Assembly: GCF_032854445.1 (NCBI RefSeq)
Contig: NC_088302.1
Span: forward strand, 33,821,979-33,885,978
DNA: 64,000 nt
Source: Liolophura sinensis
Taxonomy: Eukaryota; Mollusca; Polyplacophora; Chitonida; Chitonidae
Direction: 5' to 3'
Below the pieces are notes generated by a model. It saw only the letters and a list, made by a program, of their open reading frames with translations, did no database searches and was not told the origin of the DNA. The position numbers and the translations under genes are program-made. This document shows positions 46,572-57,900 of the stretch, piece after piece. The stretch's first letter is position 1, and every line of letters begins with the position of its first letter.

Positions 46572-47498
46572 CTAAACTCTCCTTGTTCTGGAGAAAGTTC
46601 GTCGTTTCCAATCTGAGCAACAGGTAACAAAGCCTTGTCGAATGGGTCTGTTGCCCAGACCGTAGATCAACGGATTGAGACCAGAATTCAGAAAGGCCAA
46701 GAAGCTAAACACCTTGAAGATTTTGTAATCTCGCAGTTCACCAGTATCGGTGCACAGCGTTGATAGGCTGATACTCAGGGGTAGATAAGAGATGGTGAAG
46801 ACACCTGCCGTCATGAACATCAGAAACGCCACCTTAACCTGACTCCGTATTATCTTAGCCCGATGACCATTTTCGGACGTTGTCGTCATCGTCTGGCTTG
46901 CCACACGCCGCACCTGTTTTATGGCAACACGGAAAATCCTCACGTATAAGACGACGGCTAAGCCGTAAAACACGACCACGCCGGCTGATAGGAAATACAG
47001 AACAGAACAAGGCGTAACGAGATCCAAAGAACAGACAAAATTGGTAGAGTTCTCCGTGTTTCTCTCGATTTTGTGCCAAACTGTTCCTGCAATGCTAAAT
47101 CCCAGAAGAGGTGATACCCAACAAAGGACGACCGCAAGTACGAGATTGCGGCGGGAGAGAATAACGAAGTGCCGAAGAGGGTACATGATGGTTACATATC
47201 TTTCCAAGGCTACGACTGTCATGTGCAGAACGGAGACACAAGGAAATGCCAGAAGAACAACGACGATGAAAGTGCATTCATTGATTTTCCCGGGATCTAG
47301 CTTTTTGGGATTCAAAAGGCCGGCCATAAACGTGGACGAAAAACATCCGACACACATGTCACTGAGTGAGAGAGAGACGAGAAGCCAGTTCGTTGCAGTC
47401 CGGAGAGACCTGTTGGCCAGGATGACGGCGATGAAGCAGGAATTAGTCCAAGATGTTAACACACCGAGCAGAAGGAAAAAAACAGATTGAAGATGCAT
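46572..47498 (-). CDS. Rhodopsin-family (class A) G-protein-coupled receptor, intronless
   Basis: A single exon encodes 308 aa from the first ATG at 47498; an in-frame stop lies just upstream at 47531-47529. Seven hydrophobic helices are visible. Helix 1 has the conserved Asn (SWTNSCFIAVI), helix 2 LSLSD, helix 3 a Cys and the ERY form of the DRY motif, helix 4 the Trp (VLCWVSPLLG), loop 2 a Cys (STNFVCSLD) and helix 7 NPLIYGLGN. Helix 6 reads FTISYLP, so Tyr replaces the usual Trp of the CWxP switch, and helix 5 lacks its Pro. The missing helix 5 Pro recalls melanocortin, EDG and cannabinoid receptors, but the ligand cannot be named. The C-tail is short with CC at its start, a likely palmitoylation site. 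A truncated duplicate lies directly downstream. Confidence 0.9.
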   Translation of the reverse strand: MHLQSVFFLLLGVLTSWTNSCFIAVILANRSLRTATNWLLVSLSLSDMCVGCFSSTFMAGLLNPKKLDPGKINECTFIVVVLLAFPCVSVLHMTVVALERYVTIMYPLRHFVILSRRNLVLAVVLCWVSPLLGFSIAGTVWHKIERNTENSTNFVCSLDLVTPCSVLYFLSAGVVVFYGLAVVLYVRIFRVAIKQVRRVASQTMTTTSENGHRAKIIRSQVKVAFLMFMTAGVFTISYLPLSISLSTLCTDTGELRDYKIFKVFSFLAFLNSGLNPLIYGLGNRPIRQGFVTCCSDWKRRTFSRTRRV

Positions 47499-48554
47499 CC
47501 TCGCGAAAGGCTCAGATTTCTCAGTCAATTATAATGTTTTACAAGACTTATTAGCAGCCGCATGTATTCTCAGTTCAGTGTCAGTTTCACTGGAAGCATA
47601 ATTGGGATTTCGACCCATTGATCAATCGTAATGGCTATCCACATGGATTGTGTACTCAGTGATAAGCTTCCTTGGTTGCTACAGTGAATGTACAAAAAAC
47701 CTCCTCCATTAGCTGGACAAGATAAGGCCACATAATCGTGGACCAAGACAGGATGGTATGGTTGTAGGGGGACTCGTGTATTTACCAGAATCTGCAGTCT
47801 TCAGCTGCTGAGGCCACTTATCTCTTGCCGAAATACCGAAATTTTGATATATATATCATTGTTCGTGAAGTTCTAAAGACTGCGAAAGTATCCAGCTGCA
47901 TCATAAGGAGTTAATCGAGACTAGAATAGGTTCCTTTGTGGTAAAAAATCCTACATAGGCCTATACAGTAGTTCCACAAGCATGCTTTGTCAAGATGCTT
48001 TCAACAAGAGTGCTGATTTGCAAGCATGGTTAAACGCTCTGAAAATAGTTTTATGTATAGGATAACGTTGTCTAATTGTTGAAAACTAATTTTGAAATTG
48101 GCCATGAGTAAAAACCTGTATTCCTAAAGAGCATCCGCAGCAATGTTGCCGTGAATTAACGTCTGGTTCACTCATGTATCTAAATTCACTTTACCAAGTC
48201 AGATCTGGTAGCTGCTCCCACAATAGTGACACATCCCCAGCTGTATACAGATTCCCAATCCAGTCTCTTGCGATGACCAGTGGCGACTTATCCTTAATCC
48301 ATGTACATGTACAATCACAATCGTCCTTATAGATACATAAATAAAAGAGCCCATTTCACGTCCCAAAATAAGGAAGCAAGAGTTTGACTGACGGTACAGA
48401 CAGAGAGTAAGTGTTGTATAAATTTTAGCTGACAAAAAATCAGGCTTCTAGAGCCGACTTCTATGAGATTGGTTCACACCCTCCATTTCCTTATCATTCA
48501 ACTTCGCCAAGCATTCTCGGTGATATTCTCATTTGGAATTGATCACAAGTAGAT

Positions 48555-48735
48555 CTATATTTATTTATTTGGTGTTTTACGCTGTACTCAAGGATATTTC
48601 ACTTATAGGGTGGGAGGAAATCGATCATAGCCCAGCGGAAACCCACAACCATCTACAGGGTGCTGGTAGACCTTCCCGCTTACCGCCTGAGAGGAAAGCC
48701 AGCATGAACTGGACTTGAACTCATAGCAACCGCAG
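48555..48735 (-). mobile_element. Family C SINE, minus orientation
   Basis: From 'ttatttatttggtgttttac' through 'actcaaggatatttcactta', 'gtgggaggaaatcg', 'ccacaaccatctacagggtg' and 'agccagcatgaactggact'. The part around the dinucleotide-rich core is deleted. Confidence 0.75.
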
Positions 48736-49639
48736 AAACAAAAAGTTAACAAATATCGTTACTGATGCATATTTTATATCTCTTAATAGCCCTCTTTTTA
48801 TTTATACTTTTCCGTCAATGGTCGGGAATATTCTGAAATGGACGTCATCGATGAACATACTGGGAACGCGGGGCCAGTTTAGTGATCCCACTTCGGGCTC
48901 TCACCCGAACAAAGTTGTTTTGACAAGTATCACCGTTGACTTCACCACAGCCGGTTATTTAATTTCTAGACTGACCGCTGGTGCCTTAATTTATAGGACA
49001 ACAGTAGACCTAGCTTAAAACCACTTTTACGAACTACGTAGAAAGCTGTCAAGCTTTTCTGTACTTGTATATATACTAGAACACATCCTAAACTGTACAT
49101 AAAGTAAAAACCAAATGTTTCAACTAAGGTATGCCTTAACCTTCTTGAAATGAATGTTGTGTTAACCTCTGAAGTTCTCAGCGATTTGAACACCATGCAC
49201 TTAATTCTGGAAAGAACAACGTGTGTTTCTAAACAACAACTGTGTCAAATTTGAAGTGAAGGTGCAGTCTGCTAACTTCTTGACTGTTCTTGAATTCCAA
49301 AGTCCTATGAAATTTGGGCACAACTTTTGTGTTGCCAAAGTCCAGATTACATGCATTAAATCACCGATAAAAGGTTTCCTTTTGATCTTCTCATGAACCA
49401 CAGTATATTAGTGTATATATATATAACAAACTCGAAAAAAAGTTTTTGGTTTTGCTGCACTGTGACCTAAATATAAAGCTTATATATGTGTGTTATAATT
49501 AAAAGACCATCAAGAAACAAATTGTTGTTTCTGAAGGATAAAAATTTGGAGCATATAGAGTGCAAAGATACGTTTTTGCAATATGTCTTGACCATGCAAA
49601 GCTTACACAGATCTACATAGGGGTTACCATTCTACAGAA

Positions 49640-49830
49640 TGGTTAACACACAGAACACCAATCAAATAAATGAATAAATAAAGAAGTACTAACTTCTAAT
49701 GAAATACTGATTTAGTATGATTTACGGACCATTGCGCGGAATGCAGCATTATGGTGACAGGAAACCGGGCAGAGCCCGGGGAAACCCAGGACCATTCACA
49801 GGTTGTTGGCAGACTTCCCACATCCAAGGG
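49640..49830. mobile_element. Two family C SINE pieces in opposite orientation
   Basis: A plus-strand tail (accaatcaaataaatgaata) at 49640-49682 is followed at 49730-49830 by a minus-strand body ('cagcattatggtgacagg', 'accgggcagagcccgggg', 'accattcacaggttgttgg'). Confidence 0.65.
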
Positions 49831-50699
49831 CCGCCTAGGCCCCAGAAGCTGCGCGACTTTATTGCGGCATAAGAGATCTCGGCCATTTTGGGGCATCGTT
49901 AGATGGAGGTCTGACTGAATGTAAACGTGACATTCAGACAATGAAAATTTTAACATGTTACCCCAGCACGTTAGGTGAGGGTCCATGGGCCGCGACCATA
50001 AATTGCCATAGATTTAGGCTACTACTTGAGCAGACATTCAAAGTTGGGGCACCAACATGGGGGAAGAGTAGAGAATCGTAAAAGTCACATGGTCAAAATT
50101 TTTTATGAGCCTAAAACTTAGGCCCGGATGGGAGATGGCAGCTTAAAAACCTATCCAAGCACATTAGGCGAGGACGTAGATTCTGTCTAGGCTCCGGAAG
50201 CTCCTCTACCCTAGAGTGTCGTAGAGACGAGCGTTCAGTCATTCATTGTTAATGGGTGACCCGAGAAGCACATGTATAGGGTCTAAAAGAGTACGGAGCC
50301 GAAAAGCAGAGCACCGAGATTAGATGTCGTGGTTCCTAGGGTAACTATGGGGATCCGACTTTTATGACAGCCTCAGATAGGCTTCTGGCGAACATTTTTT
50401 GAATAATTAAAAAGTCTTCGTAGAAGAGCCCGATTTGATGGACAGAAAATAAAGAATTGCAAAATTCTGTACATGTACTTCACGTTTTTCTGTGAAAACC
50501 CAAGAGCCTCTTGCTCTCTAAATTGTACTTATAGTAGACAAAATTGTGTATATATTTAACCAGACGCAGTGACAGATAGATAAGAATCAATCTTGTGTGC
50601 AATTAATCCGTTTGATTATCAAATTAATAATGACCTATCTAGTCCTTACTGTTCGTTTTAGCACAATAAATCTGGAGGATCTGAAATTTGATTGATTTA

Positions 50700-50850
50700 T
50701 TTTATTCGTTGCTGTGAGTTCTAGTCGAGCTCATACTGACTTCCTCTCCGGCCTTACTTGGGCTCTGCCCGGTTTCTTCCCATCATAATGCCGGCCGCCC
50801 TTGCATCAGTGAAATGTTCTTGAGTTAGGCGTGAAATACCAATAAAAAAA
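50700..50850 (+). mobile_element. Family C SINE, partial
   Basis: 'gttgctgtgagttctagtcg', 'tgacttcctctccggcc', 'ttgggctctgcccggtttc', 'catcagtgaaatgttcttg' and 'aaataccaataaaa' follow the family order, with an internal deletion. Confidence 0.7.
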
Positions 50851-51916
50851 ATTCATTCATGAAAGTCCGTGTTCGTTTTTATATAACGCACGTACTCACG
50901 CTCACTTGTATCTCCCCGTCATACGTTCACCTAACATCAACAAGACACCATGTGCCGATGAATAGTGTAATGTCGGTTGATGCCAGTTAAATATCTTTTG
51001 ATAACAACGATTTCCAAAGGTGTGAAGAGAAGCAAAGCAAGCGTATACTGCAGGCGGGAAGGGTAATATAGCTGTTGCTATGTGCTTAGTAAAACTTTTT
51101 TTCCATGTAGGGTACCGGTACAGTAAAGTGTTTGGTACAACAACAACATGCCATCACTATGAGTTGCACGATCAGCCTTGTCACAGCATGACAAGCATGT
51201 CCTCTACTTGAAGCTGCTGTTTTTGTGTAGTTGAAGTAGGCGAGGATGTCGTATCTAACTCGTGTGACAGCACAGACTGTGTAACACGTCCATACAACTT
51301 ATAAGCGTTGATTTAACGTTGCATGTAAACCTAATATTGTGAAAAGTAGGCCCACAATAAAACAGAAGTAAAGTCTCTTTTTTTCAGATGTTGTATAATG
51401 CGTTTTAAAGCTTGTCATTGAGGAAACCAACCTGTATTAGAAAAAAATGGAGAGAAATAAAACCTACATCATGGATGGCCCCATAGGGACAATAAGCTGT
51501 TGTGGGTGCTTTGCCATCTTCATGAAGTCTTACATGAATTTTGCTGCTGTCCACCAGTATGACATGTTATTACTCCACAAACATTTCCTGGTGTAATGCA
51601 GTGAAGTGGATTGCTTATGTAATATATATGTAAAGATGCAACTCAAAATGATGCTTTCTGAGAGCTTTTAACCGATATGGCCCATAACAGATTACAATAC
51701 TGAAGATTATTCTTGCAATGTTTTTCACCACAAACTGACTCCAATCAGGTTGCTGGCTCTGATCCAGCCCTCGCAGGTTCGGCTTTGTCAGGAGGCTGGT
51801 CTTTTACTCTGGGATTCAGTCATATTGGTGGAGAATTCATCAGTATAGAATGAAACAAATAAAATGATAAATAGCCAGCTAAGGTTTCTGTTCTATCTCA
51901 GTCAAGCGTGACAAAG

Positions 51917-54900
51917 ATGGAGGACCTAACAGCGGCTCTTGCCACAAGCTTTCACGTGACTTACGAACCAAACACCACAGCAGCCCAACATCCAAGATTT
52001 GCAGAATACAAGAAGAAAAGTGATAAGCACAGCCAGGATGAAAGACGAAGGAGATACCTTGATCTTCAAAAAAAGTGAGTTCATTGCTTCATGGCATGTA
52101 GTTTCATCTGATTCGATGAAGAAACAAGCTACATCTGTTGCTCATCAAATTTTCTGCTTGGCGTGTAGACTGTGTTCTGAGAGGATGTACTAGTATGATG
52201 TGTAGCCTGTTTTAAGTTAATATTTATATGAGTGAAAGAATGAAAACCCATTTTGCTCATATTTCTTAGTTTGATTATCTTGTTGTGATGAATTTCCTGG
52301 AAAAATTCTACAGTATACATGTAGGCTGTGCTTGTGTTTCTATCCAATACTTTTCCTTGTATATGTACGTTTTATAATTATAAAGACAGTATAATTTGTC
52401 ATTAGAAGGATTAATATTGCTTTATGTGATGTGAATGTGTCACCGGTGGTTAAAATTTCAGGAGAAGATTTGATTGCAATGCATTGGTTAGAAATCTGTC
52501 AGTTGGATCATGGGATAGTCAGCATCACAAGATTTCAGACAGAGATGAGGAGGACATGGAGTATGATGTGGTGTTGCGAAAACCAGGAAGATATTATAAA
52601 AATCAGGTAATACATCACATGAGAGAAACAGGAAACCTGTCGCATCAATCAAACCCTATGCTTGTCAGAATATATGTCAAAAAGGCCGTACGTGGGAAGG
52701 TCTTTCAGCAACCTGCGGATGGTTGTGGGTTTCCATGGGGCTCTGCCCGGTTTTCTCTCACCATAATGTTGGAAACTGTCGTATAAGTGAAATATTCTTG
52801 AGTACGGCGAAAACACCAATCAAATAAATAAATAAATAAATATGGCGAAAAGGCAATAGAGAATTCCTGTAACATTAGAGTGGAGCAGGTACGTTCTTTG
52901 GTAATAGAAATAACTCACTTCTGATTGATCTAAACTTATATCATGGTGGAGGTTTTGATTTTTTTGATGAACACATGTCTGCTTACTTTGAACTGTGATA
53001 TCTTCGTTATGTAACATCACAATAAATGTGTACCAAGTAGACAGATAGAAATCAAAAGGGGTGAACTGGGCTAGTCTCAGACAGCTTCCTTAAGAAAAAA
53101 GAAAAAAAAAAAATAGGTTACATATTTTGGAGCAGGGCGCAGCTCCTGTCTGAAAAAAGCCTAGCTAGGTGTATGGTTGTTGTTCCTACAGATGATTCAC
53201 AATCATCACTCTTTTGTTCAGAAGTCTGGAGAAATTAATTTGGCTAATTGCTGTTGTGAAATTAGTCAATTATACAAAGTTGCAAGTTGAAGCATTGTAG
53301 CAAACTACATTCCATTTCAGACATGCATCACATTTTTTTCGTCGCAAAGTTTAATTAAACTGTTGCGAGATCTCATAGTATACAGGGTCTGGGTGCTAGT
53401 TTTCATTTGAGGGCCCATAACTTAGCATGCTTACTTTACATTGCAAATCTTGTTCCTGTCCACATGAACTTAAACAATCGAGAAATTGAAAGTTCCATGA
53501 TTAAACTGATACTTTTAAATCTTTGTCATTTTACTAGCCGTTGAAAATGTCAAACTTTAAAAGCTGATTGGTGCTGATTGACCACAGCTGCTCTGTCATG
53601 TCAAGTTGTGGCGAATGCAATAGCGTTTTAATGATGTGAAATGCGAATGTGGTTTATTACATTAAGGACAATACTGTGTTTGCCTCCACAGCTGATGTTT
53701 TCAGAGTGGCTAGTCGAGGTGCCAGATGACTTTGAGAAGGAATGGACAATGGTCATCTGTCCTACAGGGAAGCGGTCTCTCATCGTTGCGTCACAGGTAG
53801 TACCTATGCAATACATTATTATGTTACAGATTCTTACAGCAGTACATGTTTTTTTTTTTTTTTGGTTTTTTTTTTACCTTAAAGCTTACTCTTTGATGAC
53901 GTCTTGATGCCTTGTTTTACCTTAAAAGCTTACTCCTTGATGATGTCTTGATGCCTTGTTTTACCTTAAAAGCTTACTCCTTGATGATGTCTTGATACCT
54001 TGTTTTACCTTAAAAGTTTACTCCTTGATGATGTCTTGATGCCTTGTTTTACCTTAAAAGTTTACTCCTTGATGATGTATTGACACATTTTATGGGCTTA
54101 TCCTACATTTAAACATTTTTCTGCAATACTTGTAAACTTTTAAGAGTTAACATAGAATCACCAAGTTTGTGTATATAATGTAATTAGTAAGGTGTAACAA
54201 AATGTAATATAAATACCCTGGAGTGTAATTATTGGAGTTGTATCTTGTTCCAAATAGTATATGAGCATAGGCTGATCAATGAGTTTTTGCAGGTTCAAAA
54301 GGTATAGATTTTAAGGGATAAAGGATGAACACTGATTGGATGACAGTGAAGATACTGTGTTAATGTATCGCACTCAGGCTCCACTTGAGTGGACACAGAA
54401 TAAATCCACAGCATGTAAGATTCTGTTTAGCTTAGGTTTGCCTCCTTTTATAAAGAGCAGCCAATCATTGGCTAATTTGTATCCCTTTTAATTTTGTGTC
54501 TGTTGGCTAATTTGTATCCCTTTTAATTGTGTGTCTGTTGGCTAATTTGTATCCCTTTAATTGTGTTCCATCATTTGTCATTCTACATTTGTCATCTTGC
54601 AGAACTCCACATCAGCCTATGCCAAGAATGGTTTTAAGATGAACACATTCCAGTCCCTTCTACCAGGAGGCAATAGAAATTACAGAAGTAAAATGGGTGG
54701 TGAGTTTAATAGTGTTAACTTTGTTAAAGCTGCTATGGTATTCTGAGTGTGAAATTCTCTGTCTTGAGATAAGAGAAGCTTATTACAGCTAAACTCAATG
54801 CTATTCTGTGATATGTTAGCCTGAATAGTCCTTTGTTGATCATAACCTCATCCTGTGAGGAAAAATAGGGTACATCAGGAGGAATTTATTATTTATTATT

Positions 54901-57900
54901 AGTTATTATTTCAACTAATAAAAGAGATATGGATGTTAAAAAAAAAAAAGAACAGTGAGCAAAACAAAAGAGTATCCTCTTCTTTGAATGTCAGTCAGGT
55001 TGAAACATGTACTTCTGTGCTAGGCACTTGGATCTGGTTGCAGTAAACTGTGATGGGAAGGACACCATATGTGTGACACCATAACCACATCAGAATGGCA
55101 TTCCAGTGAGGCAGCACTACAGATACGTTTTAAAGTGATGTTAAAATCCAAGCAGTTAAACAAACATTCAAATCATATTCCTTTTAATCCTTATTAATCA
55201 AAATCAACCGACATGTGTATTGTTTAGAATGAGCAGTCTTGTGAATTGTTTCTTCCCTTTTTTCATGATCTTATTGTTTTATCTCATTTGTTGAAATTCA
55301 AAATTCCTTAAAGTACATGCAGATGTGATCATGCTTCTTAAGAAAAAGACTATCGTCTGTCATTGATACCATATACATGTATGTCATCTGCTACATTACA
55401 TTGGAAATTGAGTGCTCTAACATAAATCAGTCATGACGAAGCATTCTTCAATACATGTAACCACAAACCATCACTAGTATACACGTGAGGTGGGGGTTCA
55501 AACCTGGCCTTAAACATGGAATTTGTACTGTTCATAGGGCTTTGGTGACAGAATTAACAGGTCAGTAATGCTTATGTGGCTGTGTTCATTTAAAGATAAA
55601 TTGTCTTCCAACAGTGTCTACATATGGTGTGCATATTTGTATATCATTTTGTGGGAGAGTTCACCAGTAACTCTCTAAAGGTAGCTGGTTTTCCTCAGGC
55701 TCTCCAGTTTCCTATAAAACTCAATGCCATTGTATCAGTGAAAAACTCATGAGTATGGCATTTAAACAACAGTTAAATTAAGTAAACAAACAAATAACCA
55801 GGCCAGAAGTAGCTAGCTCTGAAATGATGTCACTGGCTTCTGCTTGTCTACTGTGACATATATATGTAACCAGAAGTCCATTACCCAGAAGTATGCAACT
55901 TCCCTATAGCTAGTCTGCATTTGGAACCTACCATGCATCATCCGTTTCTCAAACATTTGATGCGCAATAGAGAGAAAAAAAAATACATGGCTGCGCATAT
56001 ACGTCACGTAATGTGTTATAGATTGAAGAAAAGTGTAAAGTGCCGTGGAGACTAGCTATACTCATGCTACCGTATCACAGTGACTCACCAGTGCGATTGC
56101 TGTGGGTCCAGCCCATGCTGGCTTCCTCTTCGGTTGTATGTGGGAAGGTGTGTCACCAACCTGTGAGTGGATATGCCCACTTTCATCCCACCATAATATT
56201 AGGTGAAACAGTCTTGAGTATGGCATTAAATACTGGTCAGATAAATAGATACATGTAACACTCATCTGTATGTAGTTGATGGAATTTCATTGTAGAACAT
56301 GCAGACTGAACAATTCCGATGACTGCACTATCATGTTGTAGACTGCACTATTATGTTGTAGGCTGCACTGTCATGTTGTAGACTGCACTGCCATATTGTA
56401 GACCACACTATCATGTTGTAGTCTGCACTATCATGTTGTAGACTGCACGGTCATGTTGTAGACTGCCCTGTCATGTTGTAGACTGCACTATCATGTTGTA
56501 GTCTGCACTGTAATGTTGTAGACTGCACTGTCATGTTGTAGTCTGCACTATCATGTTGTAGACAGCACTGTCATGTTGCAGACTGCACTATCATGTTGTA
56601 GACTGCACTATCATGTTGTAGTCTGGACTATCATGTTGTGGACTGGACTATCATGTTGTAGACTGCACGGTCATGTTGTAGACTGCACGGTCATGTTGTA
56701 GACTGTACTGCCATGTTGTAGACTGCACTGTCATGTTGTAGTCTGCACGGTCATGTTGTGGACTGCACTGTCATGTTGTGGACTGCACTGTCATGTTGTA
56801 GTCTGCAGGGTCATGTTGTAGACTGTACTGCCATGTTGTAGACTGCTTTGTCATGTTGTAGACTGCCCTGTCATGTTGTAAACTGCACTGTCATGTTGTA
56901 GTCTGCACTGTCATGTTGTAGACTGCACGGTCATGTTGTAGACTGTGCTGCCATGTTGTAGACTGCTTTGTGATGTTGTAGACTGCCCTGTCATGTTGTA
57001 GACTGCACTGTCATGTTGTAGACTGCTTTGTGATGTTGTAGACTGCCCTGTCATGTTGTAGACTGCACTGTCATGCTGTAGACTGCACTGTCATGTTGTA
57101 GACTGCCCTGCCATGTTGTTGTCTGCACTGTCATGTTGTGGACTGCACTGTCATGTTGTAGACTGCACTGTCATGTTGTAGGCTGCACTGTCATATTGTA
57201 GACTGCACTGTCGTGTTGTAGACTGCACTGTCGTGTTGTAGACTGCACTGTCGTGTTGTAGAGTGCACTATCATGTTGTAGACTGGACTATCATGTTGTA
57301 GACTGCACTATCATGTTGTAGGCTGCACTATCATGTTGTAGACTGCCCTGTCATGTTGCAGACTGCACTATCATGGACTGTATCCTGGATGAAGCTAACA
57401 AGACCTACTTTGTCCTGGACCTGATGTACTGGAAGCAGCACCCCCTGTATGAGAGTGAGGTACATGTAGATACAGCACATTAAAACCTGTAACACTGTAT
57501 GAAAGTGGGGTAAATACAGCACATTGAAACCTGTCACACTGTACGAGAGTGAGGTAGATACAGCACATTAAAACCTGTCACACTGTATGAGAATGAGGTA
57601 AATACAGCACATTAAAACCTGTAACACTGTATGAAAGTGGGGTAAATACAGCACATTAAAACCTGTCACACTGTTTGAGAGTGAGGTAAATACAGCACAT
57701 TGAAACCTGTCACACTGTTTGAGAGTGAGGTGGGTACAGCACATTGAAACCTGTCACACTGTATGAGAGTGAGGTGGATACAGCACATTGAAAAACATCC
57801 ACTCTGAAAGAAAGTGAGGAGAGTAAAGCACATTAAAATCATGCACACTATGAAAATAAGGTAGATACAGCACATTAAAACCATTCACACTGTATGAAAG

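Larger units (their letters stand above)
47532..51916. other. Intergenic region between the GPCR and snurportin genes
   Basis: The GPCR and snurportin are transcribed away from each other, so both promoters should be here. SINE fragments lie at 48555-48735, 49640-49830 and 50700-50850. I see no convincing extra gene. Confidence 0.5.

Noticed and set aside
47041-47490. Plus-strand frame of 149 codons across the GPCR
   Set aside because: Antisense shadow. The minus-strand frame has all class A receptor landmarks.
47499-47528. Ten-residue extension of the GPCR starting at a TTG codon
   Set aside because: Nuclear genes start at ATG, and the first ATG at 47498 places helix 1 correctly. A stop lies just upstream.
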